A DNA stretch of 64,000 nt. Source: Haliclona indistincta. Taxonomy: Eukaryota > Porifera > Demospongiae > Haplosclerida > Chalinidae. The notes below the pieces were generated by a model. That model saw only the letters and a list, made by a program, of their open reading frames with translations. It did not search any database and had not been told where the DNA came from. This document shows, piece by piece, positions 31,012 through 43,823 of the stretch (within the stretch, counting starts at the first letter, position 1; every line of letters begins with the position of its first letter). The stretch is from contig OZ024785.1 in the NCBI GenBank assembly GCA_964017065.1, forward strand, positions 4,378,588 to 4,442,587, given 5' to 3'. The position numbers and the translations under genes are program-made.

Positions 31012-34000
31012 ATGCCTCGCCGTGTGTCCACACCGGTCGTCCTGGTGCTTGTTCTTGCCAGTTTATGTCATTGTGCAACTTCTCAGACTGCCAGTAAGTT
31101 ACCTACCTACTACCTACCTAAAACGTCAGTGTGTAGCAGAAGCCTTTACCTAGGCCAGAGATCAATAACGTACTTATGCCTTGGGTACCTACATGTAACT
31201 GTATCTAAACATATTCAAACTGTCAGACAGTCAGTGACAGACATAGGGATAGCCCAGCCTAGCCTGGCCCACCCAATTGTGCCCAATCATAGATTTTATC
31301 TGTAAAAGGATAGGTCACTAGGGCATTTTGCACATTAAAGCAGACGCTCTGCTTTCTACATTCTTACTTAACTTGATGTTGCAAAAATTCCACAAAACCG
31401 CACTGATGTTTGTGCTTGCAGTGCTCCAAGACTAAGCTAGCTTTATGAATCACAATGTTTATTTCAACCATATCAAGCTTTGGGCTTTGCAACTGTATAA
31501 GATATCTGGTGTGCTAACGTATGCACAGTAAGTTACAATGGCACAAAACGGTGTTTTTACCCAAAAAAATGATAGTACAATAAAAGGAACATAACTCCGA
31601 AATGCATACTATAGTGGGACCTCTCTATTACGGACATGTTGGGCAAGGGCTTTTTGTCTGTTACATGAAGGTTCGATCTATAATATTGTTTTGTTTTGTT
31701 ATGTAAATCAACAAATTGTCCGTTTTATATGGAGGTGTCCGCTATTGGCGCGCCCTCCCCACTAAAATGTACAGCATGGGGGGAATTATAAAGGGGAGTG
31801 TTCACCAGGGGTTCAAAGGGGCAAAGCCCCTCGCCGCTTTCAGCATTTTAGGGCTTCAGGATGCCCGGAAATGCATACTTTGGCATAGTGTATGGTCTAA
31901 ACTGTGCTGTTTGCTCACCTGGACACCACCAGGTTTTTGTATTAGTCACCAGGGCTAAATGAAGACCAAAATTAGCTGAAAAATGACGAGGCCGCAGCGC
32001 TTAAGTTCCGAAGTGGGAGTGGCCAACTCAGAGTTTAGTATAGTACATGGTCGTAAACGTTGACATGCCAGAAAAAAACAGTGCTAGTTTGGAACAGCTA
32101 ACGCACTGCATGTTGTAGAAAATTACAAGACAAACTGTCCCAGTTTAGAGCAAGTCGAATTTTCGTCAAAATAATTCAGTATTTAAAGGGCTAAGAGAGG
32201 TTCCACTGTAAACAACCGATATCCTCACTACTGAAGTGCATCTATGTCACAAGACTCTCAAATAGCCTTTTAACTCATGTAGCTGTCTTGCTTTGATCCC
32301 ATGAAGTAAGCAAACTGGTTTTTGGTGAGCAGAGAAACCTCCATTTGCGTCCAGCCCGGATAAAACACCATCCAGCATTACTAGCTTGCTGATAGACAAT
32401 TTTTTAGTTGTTTTCGCTAGTCTACTGTCTTTCAGATGCCTGAAATAGCTGGTTTTGTTGTTTCGTGATGGCTGGTCTAGAGGTCACAAAGGCAAAGGCG
32501 CTAATTTTGCGAAGTAGGACGGGCCATGGTCAAATGTATTTGGGCATTTAGATGTGACTAAGCAATCCTGTTATGGTTAAAATATATGGTCCAAATGAGA
32601 TTTAACCATACCCTCCAAGTCAAATTAAATCAATTCATTGAATATTTATTAGCACATTTCAAGCTCTGCCATTTTACTGGCCCAGTTTCTTCTAGATCCA
32701 CCATTGCTGGTTCATTAATCCCCACACTGTTACATGTACTTACTCGTTCTTCGCTGCAGTTGGGCAATTTTTACTGTCTTTTGAGCCTTGTTTACAAATC
32801 ACAGCTTTTTCCAGTGTAGCATAGTTGATATTGCGGAGGATTACTAGGCAACATTGAAGAAAACTTTGTATCATAAATTCTTGAAAGAATCCTTTCTTAA
32901 AATAGTATAACTAAATATTAATGTCTGCATGTACATATCGGAATTTTTATCGCTGTTCTGTAGTTCTATAGCTAAGAATCAAGTAGATGCTGTCGCACTC
33001 GCCAGTGAATGGTTCTAATATTTTATCAGATTTTGTTACAGTAATGGCACAGCTGTCATAAAATTGTCTTTAGCATGTGTGACAGTTCTGGTTGTTATTA
33101 GACGAGAGCAGCAAGATACTGTGTGTGCCGTATGTTAATAAACAAACACCTGTCTTTGAATTTACACCTTGATAACCTTGCTTTAGGAATAGATGCTCCA
33201 ACTTCTGTTTTATTAAGTGTTTTATGATATATTTTTGAATTACTTCATCCAGATATCACCATTCCTCCGCGAGCTGTCAATGTCTCCGTCAATGCAGTGG
33301 CTGAGTTCACCTGTACTGGCATCAGTACTAGCTTTAGTTGGGATGCTAATGAACAAGAACTAAGCCACAAAGATGGAGTCAGTATCGGTACAGTAGCAAT
33401 CAATGACGCACGAAACCTTCGCAAGTCAACACTGAAGTTTCTAGTGTCTTCTACTGACAATGCTACAAACATTTCATGCATTGCTTTTCTTTTGACTCCA
33501 TTATCAAGCGATGAAAGTAGCCCAGTATTACTGCTGGTACAAGGTAAAACATAAATTGTGTGATTTCATGCTATTATACTATTGATCACAGGTCTATTAA
33601 AATCAGTCAATGACCTCGCTGTGGTCTCCATCAACTCCACTACTGTCCTCATCTCCTGGAGTCCTCCCTTCACTCTGGAGGGGGTACCCATCCTGGGCTA
33701 CAATGTCACCATCACCAACACCACCAGTGGAGAGAATGAGACAATGTCAGTAGAGGGGGACACTACCATGCTGTACTACTCCATTGACCATCCTGATCCT
33801 GACAACAACTTCACTGTCACTGTGGTACCCATCAATGGAGCTGGACCAGGAAAGAAAGCAACATTCTCATTTAAATTTGGTGCTGTGATGCATGTAGTAC
33901 TAAGTGCTCTCTACTAATACTTGCCTGCTTAATGCTTGGTATTTCAAACATGCACGTATTGCTGTTATGCTTTGTATGCTATTTTATAGTTGATTCAATG

Positions 34001-37000
34001 GTATCTACGTCAACTAAGAGTTCATCAGTAAGCAGAAGCAGTTTGATTTCTTCATCAGTACTGATCGTCAGTTTGACTACGGTGTTGCATTCAACTCCTA
34101 CTACAACTCCTACTCCTACGATACCATCTACCACTATCAAGTCCACTGATACATGTGAGTTACTAATGATATTTCAGGTATCCATTAGCATAATAGCAGT
34201 TAATTTTGGTGGGTTTAAGTTTCTGCGTTTTTTGCTTAAACTGCGAAATTAAAACACGCAAAGCATGATAAAATGTATGGCATTGATTTGTATATCAGGG
34301 CCTGTTTGCAAAGATTAAACTCACGTAAAAGCTGAAGTGCTTGATTCACGAAAATTTAGTCTCATGAAAAAATTGCCTGCTATACGATATCTGCCGTACC
34401 TTATGTAATGTCTGCTTATGGCGCATGTTACAATGCTAGTATTAGGCATCACATTGCTGTGTCTTTCGTATGTTACATTGCTACTTTGTGGTTCAGCATG
34501 CTAAGTGTGCCAAACCATGTGAAGAACATTGTTTTTTAATACATTAAGGACTATGCCCTCTTTTTACCATGTGTTAGACATTATTTAAGGGATTCTTGCC
34601 TGTGTAAACAGTAAACATTAGATCACGTGTGTTATGTAAAAGCTGAATGACACAATTATCTCTAGTACAAAAATAATGTACTCTGCTTGTGGCAAAACAT
34701 GCAAATCGTCACACAATAATCATACACACATGTAGCACTAATAGTTTTATCATAATAATATTTATTGGCATCAAAATTTGCGTGTTAACACGCATGTTAC
34801 TTGCACACAAGAATCTTATGAGTTAAGTATGTTATTTTGTCACATACTATAGATGGTAGCTGGCCTGTTTAGTCCCCAGTAGTCTTGTCCCCAGACCACA
34901 CCCCTTCCACCAGCTCTAGAGGAAGGTCTGGCAACTTGCTCAAAATTTCTTGGCTCTAGTGACGTTTCATTCCCAGAAAGTGGGAATGACCAATCAGAAT
35001 GCCGTATTTTTAAAATTCACATGATAAATGTGCCGTTGAGCACATGATCAATATGGCGGTAGTGCAGTCTGTCCAGATTCATCGAAGGCATAGAGCATCT
35101 AAGGTAATCTTCATTGACTAATAAGCACTACGGGGCAGCCAGTCACTTCTTAGCTGGTTCAAATGAGCAATTTCGCTACCAACAGGTTAGGAAAAATAAT
35201 TTAATTTATTTTTCATGCCATTACATTTGTGAGCGCTGCCATCTTCGAGCACCACCAAGGAACAGGTCGTAGACATTAGTATACAGATAATTTGTCTGCA
35301 TATTGCTATTGAGCTATTGAGTGCGTGACAATGAAGTCACTAAAACCAAGAAATCTTGAGCGAGCTGCCAGACCCTACCTGAAGCTGGCGGAAGAGGGAG
35401 TGGTCTGGGGATGAGACTAGTAGAGAAGTAGCATGTGGGAACTTCATGTACAGTGCTTACAGCCTAAAGAGGGCACTCATCTGATTTTTTAATTTAGTCT
35501 ACAAAACTTTCTACATCGCTATTTCTATTGCATTAATGCAGATTGCAACTTTGAGCATGAGAAAATGCAAGACACACGATGCTCTACAGCTCTCTCCCAT
35601 TGAAGCTAATACAATAGCGCCATGTTTGTGACATCACAACAATTTGTACGACGTCACGACGAACCACACCTACGACACAGCAGCCACTGTCTAGCGCCAC
35701 AACGAGGCTTAGTGGTTATTATTTCCTCGAGCTTAGCTAGTATCTATGCTGCAGAAGCACGCTTAAGAACGGGCAAAGCGCAAAACACAGATTTTGATCG
35801 GCGCCATTCTTGCCACTCGACAGTTAGCGGCGCAGCGCACGCAGAAATGCGAAATCGATAAACGCTCATATTGGATGAATATCATTATAACACGGCAGAG
35901 AGTCGAAGTGACAGCTAAAAGTTGGTGTTCTCGACGACCGCGTTTGCGCATGAATGGACGTATCACGCTAGTTTAAAAACTAGTGAAAACTACAAGTATT
36001 CGGCTATCCATATATCAAGTGGTTTTTCTTAACTCGCAAAGCTGTTGAATTCTCGGCTTAAAGGAATTTTCAACTCAAAAACACTAAAATTTCTGTCCTT
36101 TTTGGCTTCCTACATTAGCATGGATCAAAGATAAGCCTCCAAACTTTGTGAGATGAACAAAGACCTACCTTAAAATCAAACAGTAAATGGTTTTTGCTTA
36201 ACTCAAAACAGCACTAAAATGCTGGCTTAAAGGTCATTTGCAATTGGAAGGTGTCAACTTGTATCACTTAAACATTATTATTTTCAGAACCACATAGAAT
36301 TACTATTTGTAATTTGACTAACATAGGCAGAGAGGATCATTCTACACTTACACCAACTTTGGAAGGAACAGCTCCCAGAATAATGTTTTTACAACAAAAT
36401 ATGTACCGAGTTGCTAAAATCAGCTGAGTGCCCTCTTTAGGCTGTATGCACTGTACATGAGGAGTACATGTTAACTTTGCATTTGTAAATTAATGCTTCA
36501 TTGCTGTTAGTATGATTTCTGAGTCTCCACCAATGTTGTTCACATGCAATCTTTGTACTAGCTGTTCGTGTAGTATCAACACCAACACACCAACACATGG
36601 TCACCATTGCTCCAACACGTGGTCCTATTATGCCTACTGGCCCTAAAATTGGTTTGTTAATTTCATGTATTTCTGTGATGTTTCACTTTTGCAATTTTAG
36701 GACCTATTATCGGAGGTGTCATTGGAGTATTGCTGTTGTTGTTAGTATTGGTGTTGTGTGTTACAATACCAGTTGCAGTTTATCGAAAATATAAAAGTGG
36801 AATTTTACCAATTAGTAGTAGTTCTGGTAAGTATAATCATTATCTGCAAGCGATTTTAATTATTGTTGATTATTTTACAGGCAGATCAGCTCGAGAAAAT
36901 CCCTATGCACCTGTACATGTAAGTGGTTTTTTCTTACCTTATACTTACAATGAGTTTAATGTGCACACTATGTATAGTACGAACCTGGTCCAGATGGTGT

Positions 37001-40000
37001 CACGATCATCATTAATGATTTGGTCAGTCATAATTGCTAATTCTAATGTCATAATTGAACATTATAATGAATTGCTATGTAAACTTTTTTACAGCCACAA
37101 CAAGGAGCTGTTCAAACAGATAACATTTCCAATAACTCTAGTCAAGACATGAGCTTAGGAAATGGAGAGCATTCACATCCAGAAGATGTAAATTGATTTT
37201 AATGATTGCTCTATAATATTCTTGTCAACTTCAATAGAGTGTTGTTGATGCTGACCGCAGTACTGCAAACATTCCCCGACCAGAAAATGTGAGTTATGTT
37301 AGTGATAGTGGTTTTATATTTATTTTTCTACGATATTTATTTTTTTACACTAGAATGCATCTCTACGAAGATCCTGTAGTACAAGTATCCCTATCAAAGA
37401 GTCGGAGGAAAGTGATTTTCTTGAACGTACAGCTAGTCATCCTTTAGGACGTGATAGTCCTGCAAGTGCAAGAATGGTAGAAAAAGAGATATCCAACACC
37501 GGATTTCGACAGGTATAATTTACAGGTGTATTACTTTATCTTTATGGATTGATGGGTAGAGCTACTCGGCTGTACAGTAGTCATGATCTGTATGTACCTT
37601 GGTGGTTAACTATTGTGCACTAGCCAAAAAACACCTTCAAAGTTTGGAGAGCCTTGTGTCCAGTGCTATGACCATGCCTTCCTAATAGCTACAATACCAA
37701 CTGCTACAATGATCAGGGTGTAGAACTCTATTGCAAATTGTACTGAAGTTTAGGCAACTGAGGTGTACATGTATGTCTCCAACGAAAGACTAGTTTCATA
37801 GTCATTAGGGACGCAGATGACAAGATGGTGGCTGCAATAGCATTCAAACACTGTATTTCACCTGGTGGTGAAATTTTTAAAGTTCAAAGACACTTAGATC
37901 TGCCCTCTGGCATTGCCCCATCTTCAGAGTAGCAAGTGTAGGTTATATCCCGCGTTAGCGGGATATACGACCCGTTATATCCCGCAGGAAAGGGCGCGCT
38001 CAAATGAAGTCGAGGAAGCGCCGAGGGCAAAGCCCGAGGCGCTTCCGAGACCTCACGAGAGTGCTAGCCCTTTCCCGAGGGATATAACGGGTCATACGTC
38101 CCGCCAACATGTGATATAACTTACTTGTACCATGCTAAAGCTGTTCTGATCTGGGGCACGTGACGCGGAGGGAAATAAGTAATAGTTATAACACCCCGTA
38201 TTCGCGCCCTCGTGCTCGTGACTGTAAACGGATAATTCACGAGTATACGGGGTGTTATAACTGATTTATTTCCGTTGCTAACGGTGGCCGCACCGTTGCT
38301 AAATGACGTCAGTAAAACCGCATGGCCACGAGGTAGCTGAGGTCGAGGTCATGGTAGGATCTGCTGTGTAGTGTAGAGACAGCGACCGCAAGGAGAGCGA
38401 AGCAAAGTGTGGAAAACAGGAAAGAAACTATTTATCGTCGTTTTGTGTGTGTCTAGCGCTTCGATCGTGCTATCAAGGGGCGAGTTATGCTACGTGTGGC
38501 CGCCGAGACTCGTTACACTACGATGTTCTAGGTGTGCTAAGCTAGAAGAACATTTCTTTAGCTCGTAGGATCTGTGTTGAATACGCTTTCTTGCTCTAAA
38601 CTAAGTTTTTTGCCGGCAGTCCGTGACCTTTGCACCGAGGTACCATATCAAACATCAAAGGATAATATAGTCCTCATGACGTAATCACATGGCACTTTAG
38701 TGCGTTTTAAACCACGGGCGGCAACTTTGATACACCCACGCAACGGGATATAAGACCCGTTATATCCCTCAAATAGCGCAATCTGATTGGTCAGAATAGT
38801 CTTAGTATGGTATAATGAGTAATAATGCATCCTTGTAGCTCAGGAAGCTCTAAGATCAAAGGCACCGCTAGTGGAATATATCCCATACCACTGCGGATTT
38901 CAGGGCAATACTTATATCCCTCAGGAAGTAGTTCTACTTCCTGGGGGATATATATATCGCCCAGGAAGTCACGCTCACTTCCTGGGGAATATATATATCC
39001 TCCAGGAAGTCAGCTGACTTCAAAAAGTTACCTCCCACTTACCCCTCCGTACGAAAGGAGGAGAGGCTGGCTTCACAGAGAGTGAAGCCGAAGTTGCCTT
39101 TGAAGAGATTGCGGCGATTTTATAGCACTAAAGTTTCATGACACTTGTGGGACTCAAATAGTGCGAAAAAATGGCGTCTTGAACTTGTGGACAACAAAAT
39201 AAACCAGCCATAATCATGTAAAGGGAACTATTTGCAGCATCTAAAAGCACGACTAAGTTTGGAGCATCAACCAAGCTCGTCGGGAGGGCCAAGCTCAAGC
39301 TTAGCAAAGAACACGTTACTAGAGACAAACGCCGGGACCGTTCGACAGTGACGAACGACGCCGGTCACGGAATGGCTGGACAAACTACTGCAACCTAGGT
39401 TTGTTAAGCTGCAAAGGCTACATAACTAAACTGCAGGACCCACACGTATGCCTCAGCGAGGCTTACCGTTGCTGTCAGTTCTTCAGGCGGTCAACCAATG
39501 ATCACTCGCGTACTCGACAAAGTTGGCTTATTCAGGTTAGTAAACGAACTAAAGTGTGCAGAAAGCCAGTCTTGCTGTTGGATCTTAGAGCTTTCTGAGC
39601 TACAAAATAGTTAACCCATGGGTTCCTCGGCAGTATGGAATATACCCTCGGCGGTTAATTATACCGCCCTCGGGCTACGCCCTCAGGCGGTATAATTAAC
39701 CAGCCTCGGGTATATCCCATACCGCCTCGGAACCCATGGGTTAACCTATACTTACCTCAGTGGCTATACACTGATTTATTATGAACTCTCATTCAACACC
39801 AGCATTCCTGCCCTATAGCCGCCACTAAGGACCAGTGGTAGATTTTTTCATTCCTATATACTTTGATTTCGTTATAAATCTTTTAGTTTTACATAGAATG
39901 AAACTTTTTGCTATACCTTACATGCCATCCAATTATCCAGTGGTGGCACTGGTGGATCTAAAAATTTGAGAAGATGGGTTCCATAGGTATCTTCTTTAGA

Positions 40001-43000
40001 TCTAAAACACTACAGCATGGTGTCTAGGGATGCTGTCCCCAGATGCTGAAGGGTGTTTTCAATTTGGCTGGTATTTGGTAGGTTTTGATAACTTTGAAGC
40101 CTTGATCAAGGATTGACTTGATCAAGGATTGCTACTAGCCTCGTACCCAGGCCTGCTCTATTGAGCTAACGGCCTGGTACACACTGTTCGCGCATGCGTG
40201 TAATTAAAAAACACGTGCGTTTGTCACTTGCTCTGAATTCAGCGTGATGCTCACTATTTCAGCTCACAACGTCGCGTATTAGACACAAATCAGCTAAACT
40301 TACCTTACAAATAAGTGTCAGCCGCGCGGAAGTTCGCTATGCACTATCTACGTTGTGTTCATCACGTGGCTAGTCAAGTAACACTGAGAAATGTACGGTA
40401 AGTATCTGCGTTTTAACCGGATGTTGGATAAATTAAACGCATGCGCGAACAGTGTGTACCAGGCCGTTAGCTCAATAGAGCAGGCCTGGGTACGAGGCTA
40501 GGATTGCTACATAGTCACTTCAAGTTGCTATTTCAAGTTTACAAGCATGTTTATTCACAGACAAAAGGGGTTCTATGGAACCCTTCTTTAGATCCGCCAC
40601 TGGTATCAGTAGGTGTAGAAGGGTATAGGGGTCAGACTACCATATAAGGTGCATGCATCAATAAAGTCACTTTACATATATAATCATCAGCACCTTCAGT
40701 CATATTAATCGTGAATAGACGATATTCGTCAGGGAATTGAGATGATCATTAGTTGTAATAACGTAATATTTTTTGTGTATTTCTTTATAGTGGTTATTCC
40801 CAAGGAGAAAAAAGCGACAAAAGGAACAAAAGGAAGACACACGGCCACTGATTGATAATGATGATAGTGGTGATAGTATGGGTGATGATGCTGTTTTGAT
40901 GATGATGTTAGAGAAGAAGAGGCAAAAACAGTTGAAGAAGTAAGCTGTGAATTTACTCAAATGTCACATTGTCACAAACATGTTTAATAATTAATCATGC
41001 ATGTGCTTACGTTGTATAGAATGAATTACCGTATAACTAGCAATCTTCGTACAGTTTTAATTTTCATAAGAGCCCCGATGACTAAAAAATAAATTTCGAA
41101 ATAATTATTTGTTTTTAACGAAAAATTAATTTGTGTTGCCACCTAGAACGTGTGTACGACACCCTATAGAAAGCTACTTCCAGCAGCTGCCTTACTCTCA
41201 ACAACTATTGAGTCCACGTGGCAGCCTGTCACTTACTGTCATGGCGGTATCTGCTTCTGCCTCCACGTCAGTTCTAACCACAACCACCGTGTCTTGAACG
41301 TTTCCAGACTCCTGACGGCAGGCAAGTGTTTCTCCAACTATTGGACCCCAAACATCTTTATAGCCTCTTACGCAACTAGAAACAGTCGTTGTCTCCTTGT
41401 CCTCCTCCATGTGTCGAGCGCGTCAAAATTTAGTCATAATTAATTTAAGGCAGTTTAAATTTTGGTATGAATTAATTTTCGAAAGACGCAAGCGTTATGA
41501 AAATTAAATCTTATCTAAAATTTAATGTATGAAATATTTTGGTGCCGAAAATTATCGGTTATACAGTATGTGCAATGTGTGGCTAATAAAGAATGCTTTT
41601 TTCAATGCAAGTATATTGACAAACATGTGCTTAACTAGCAATAATTATGTGCCTATACACAAGCTGTACCTAATAATTTGTCAGTACGGTGTCTGTGATT
41701 GCTGTCTATGATTGCTGTCTGTGATTGCTGTCATTGCCGTTCAATCTTGGTACACATGTATTATTTATTGTTGACAAAAAGATACTTTACCAAAGGTCTC
41801 TACTATGTTTTTCCTCATGCAATAAGCATGGTTAGTACAGGCACTACTGTTACACGCTGATAGTTGCTACATTATAGAAACTACCTACTATTCATTATTT
41901 CTGTAATACTAAAGAACACATTATTGTTGATACAGACCTTTGCAAGTTGCTTGACAGCAGACATTGTGAAATGGGCGTTGGCCTATAACATACTTAGCCT
42001 CGGTTAGCCTGGTAGCCAACGCCCATTTTACGGTTTCTGCTATCAAGCAACATGCAAAGGTCTGTATAGGTTATACAATGAAAAAGGGGCAATGCAGGAT
42101 TTATTACTCCCACACTCATAGCATGAGGGCCTTTCCGAGATGAAATAGATCTCTTATTGCCTGACTGTTTAGTCAATCTGCATGTTGGCATTACCTTGGA
42201 TCTCACTGGGAGTGCTTTAGCTTTTTAAGGCAATTTTTCTGCTTCAATGTAGCAAAAATACGTCAATTATTGCATCATAATAATTATTGTGTAGATATAA
42301 TGCCGATGATGACTGTGTTGCAAATGGTGACTGGTTACTAAAATTTCATTAACAGTGCCCGCTGTCAAGTTCATTATAATTTATGTGCATTTGATGCAAT
42401 AACTCAGTGTACCATTCTTCACAGCTTTGTCGAGTATTTATGTGTATGCTTGTAGCATTCACAAAGATTCATCAATACTCAAATGTTTTCTTTTTTATTA
42501 TTATTAGCCCCAATATGCTGATCTTGCTGACTTCAATTCAATACGACCAAAGCCCATACCACAAATGGATGAAGTACGGTATGCTACAATATCAGTTGCT
42601 ACTCATGAGAGGACATACGCCAATGTTGGAGACCAGAAGAGACAAGGTGTTTAGTTAGTGTCTTATGAAATTCAGTTAGGTGTCTACAATGAACTGTGAA
42701 TCGTTGTGATGTCACAATCTGTTATTATAAATTAATTTTTATCGTTTTGGGAAATGTCAGCATTGTTGACGGCTGTATTAGTAAGCAATGTACGTTGGCT
42801 TTTTTATGTTGATTTTTTTTAGCTTTGAGAAATGTGTTGATCATTATTTTGAGCACACAAAGTAGACCTGTTGTTGCCATAGGCAACCATGTACTTTAGG
42901 TTGCTATTTTAAGAATTGTCATGAATAAACTATGCTTTGTGTTTGGTCTGTGTGTGAAAGCATGAGAGCTGGTCAAAGTGTAAACATAGAGCATGTCATC

Positions 43001-43611
43001 TACACTACAGGATGCTGCAAAGCTCAAAGTCTATACTCTTCTTTGATCTAAATCCCATGGTAATTAATTTCCACACAACCAAACATACTGCCTAAGAACA
43101 CAGTGCGGATGCAACCAAACCGGATTGAATACAGTTTCAAACCAGTTTTGCGTAATCGAACCCAATGCGCATTGAAACTAGCTTATATGCGGACAGGCCT
43201 TAAACTTCAATCACCCTCCCCCCATATCTCTGATGTCATAATAATACATTTTATTTTTACCATTAATAACTTTGTTCATGAAAGATCCATTCTATTATGT
43301 TTTTGTTTCTGTATCCAGCTAAGATACATGAAGTCCCATCTGATGAAGATATTGCTCTGATATCTCAGCGAGTGGCTCACAAGTGGAGACTGGTTGGAGT
43401 GCAGCTGGGAGTTGATCCAGTAGAGTTGGACCAGATTGCCTCTGAGTGTGGTAGTGACCAGTCTTGTTGCTATGAGCTGTTCAGGAAGTGGTCAGCTAGA
43501 GAGATTACAGCATCCTGTCCCTTCACATGGAAAGGAGTCATTGAGACACTAGACAGTGAATTCGTCAGAGAATCATCTCTGGCAAGAACCTTGGAATCAA
43601 CATATTTGTGA
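31012..43611 (+). CDS. Receptor C: Ig-FN3 receptor with alternative tails, one ending in a death domain
   Basis: Shared exons are 31012-31093, 33253-33543, 33592-33879, 33990-34154, 36562-36651, 36701-36826, 36881-36918, 37095-37187, 37238-37288 and 37354-37512. They encode a signal peptide (1-27, ending SQTA), an Ig-like domain (28-124), FN3 (125-220), a Ser/Thr/Pro mucin-like stalk (to about 305), a transmembrane helix (about 308-332) and a Ser-rich tail containing NPYAPV. Two endings are phase-compatible. Including 40791-40943 gives a lysine-rich terminus (PRRKKRQKEQKE ... LKK) with stop TAA, 511 residues. Skipping it and joining 42508-42646 and 43319-43611 gives 604 residues with VRYATI (ITIM-like), TYANV (YxN) and a C-terminal death domain (SDEDIALISQRVAHKWRLVG ... 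FVRESSLARTLE). The FN3 donor (G|GTGCTG) is weak. Death domains bind other death domains in apoptotic or NF-kB-type signalling; adaptor unknown. Confidence 0.82.
31610..32210. mobile_element. Tc1/pogo-like MITE (TA-flanked, GTGGGACCTCTCT ends)
   Basis: The left end TAGTGGGACCTCTCTATTA is matched inverted by CTAAGAGAGGTTCCACTGTA at the right, with TA at both borders. Termini of the CAGTGGAACCTCT type and TA duplication suggest a Tc1/mariner or pogo relative. No transposase; it lies in the first intron of receptor C. Confidence 0.7.
34880..35419. mobile_element. TAGTCTTGTCCCCAG inverted-repeat element
   Basis: The left end TAGTCTTGTCCCCAGACCAC is matched inverted by GTGGTCTGGGGATGAGACTA, and GGAAGGTCTGGCA by TGCCAGACC. 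The ends resemble TAGCCTCGTCCCCAG of the main family, but no target duplication is visible, so it may be a diverged relative. Confidence 0.68.
35447..36457. mobile_element. 1.0-kb element with TGTACAGTGCTTACAGCC ends
   Basis: The left end TGTACAGTGCTTACAGCC followed by TAAAGAGGGCACTCATCTGA is repeated inverted at 36417-36457 with few mismatches. The interior is AT-rich and without a recognisable gene. It starts 27 bp after the preceding element. Confidence 0.78.
37938..38785. repeat. Compound palindromic repeats (TTATATCCCG family)
   Basis: TTATATCCCGCGTTAGCGGG, GACCCGTTATATCCCGC and the inverted GGGATATAACGGGTC at about 38080 form nested palindromes. From 38188 to 38265, CACCCCGTAT and ATACGGGGTG form another hairpin. 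The block at 38660-38785 is the inverse of 25030-25120. Several non-autonomous elements are probably stacked here, in an intron of receptor C. Confidence 0.65.
38890..39025. repeat. Iterated GGAAGT/ATATATAT palindromic units
   Basis: Units of about 30-35 bp with ACTTCCTGGGG, ATATATATAT and CCAGGAAGTC repeat three times with small changes, and each unit is self-complementary around its TATA core. This is a short tandem array of hairpin-forming repeats. Confidence 0.8.
39611..39744. mobile_element. 134-bp TTAA-ended palindromic MITE
   Basis: It begins TTAACCCATGGGTTCC and ends GGAACCCATGGGTTAA, with further arms TAATTATACCGCC and GGCGGTATAATTA. TTAA at each end suggests piggyBac-type target duplication or part of the terminus. 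Confidence 0.8.
40136..40500. mobile_element. 365-bp TAGCCTCG-family MITE
   Basis: Inverted ends TAGCCTCGTACCCAGGCC and GGCCTGGGTACGAGGCTA, then GGCCTGGTACACACTG and GCGCATGCG. The 10-bp direct repeat GGATTGCTAC flanks both sides (40126-40135 and 40501-40510). Non-coding, in an intron of receptor C. Confidence 0.9.
41198..41410 (-). pseudogene. Fragment of the invertebrate 'VRGY' repeat module
   Basis: The reverse strand reads SSCVRGYKDVWGPIVGETLA followed by CRQESGNVQD and VVVVRTD. From memory this resembles a short module (VRGYHxYKDxWxPxxGExLxCxxExxNxxD) found in many cnidarian and sponge predicted proteins, sometimes likened to HIRAN domains. The usual continuation (VGHVPRKIS) is missing or frame-shifted, so this is a decayed copy of a dispersed gene or repeat. 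It is antisense within an intron of receptor C. Confidence 0.45.
41931..42066. mobile_element. 136-bp TA-flanked palindromic MITE
   Basis: The arm TACAGACCTTTGCAAGTTGC and GGGCGTTGGC are matched inverted by GCCAACGCCC and CATGCAAAGGTCTGTA. TA borders both ends, as for Tc1/mariner-type insertions. Confidence 0.78.
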
Positions 43612-43679
43612 TTGTGTATGTGTGCACGTAAAGTGTTTTTTAAATTAATACATGTACATGACACAGTGTAAAATTAAAT

Positions 43680-43760
43680 TATTTTGTTAATACTGCCATA
43701 CACTCTTCAGTGTAACCTGCTCATAAACTGGATTGCCACTCAATGGCATCGCATCCTACC
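43680..43760 (-). pseudogene. Remnant of an NPxY-type receptor tail exon
   Basis: The reverse strand encodes SGNPVYEQVTLKS, matching the start of the last exon in receptors B (GNPAYEQVTLKS) and F (CNPAYEQITLKS). No other exon of that receptor type is visible upstream on this strand. It is therefore the relic of a third B/F-type gene, oriented opposite to its neighbours C and D. Confidence 0.72.
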
Positions 43761-43823
43761 TGGAGACCTCATAATTATGACTTCTTGTAACAAACATTAC
43801 CGGTTTATTTTGTGCAACGGTCG

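Larger units (their letters stand above)
34155..36561 (+). other. Intron of receptor C holding two inverted-repeat elements
   Basis: Apart from the elements at 34880-35419 and 35447-36457 I see no exon. Frames at 35622-35976 on both strands lie within the second element and show no domain. Confidence 0.5.

Noticed and set aside
40791..40943. Joining this exon of C to 42508 through the GTAAGC at its 3' end
   Set aside because: That donor is in phase 2 while the 42508 exon must be entered in phase 0 to read the ITIM-like and death-domain segment; a missing small exon would be required.
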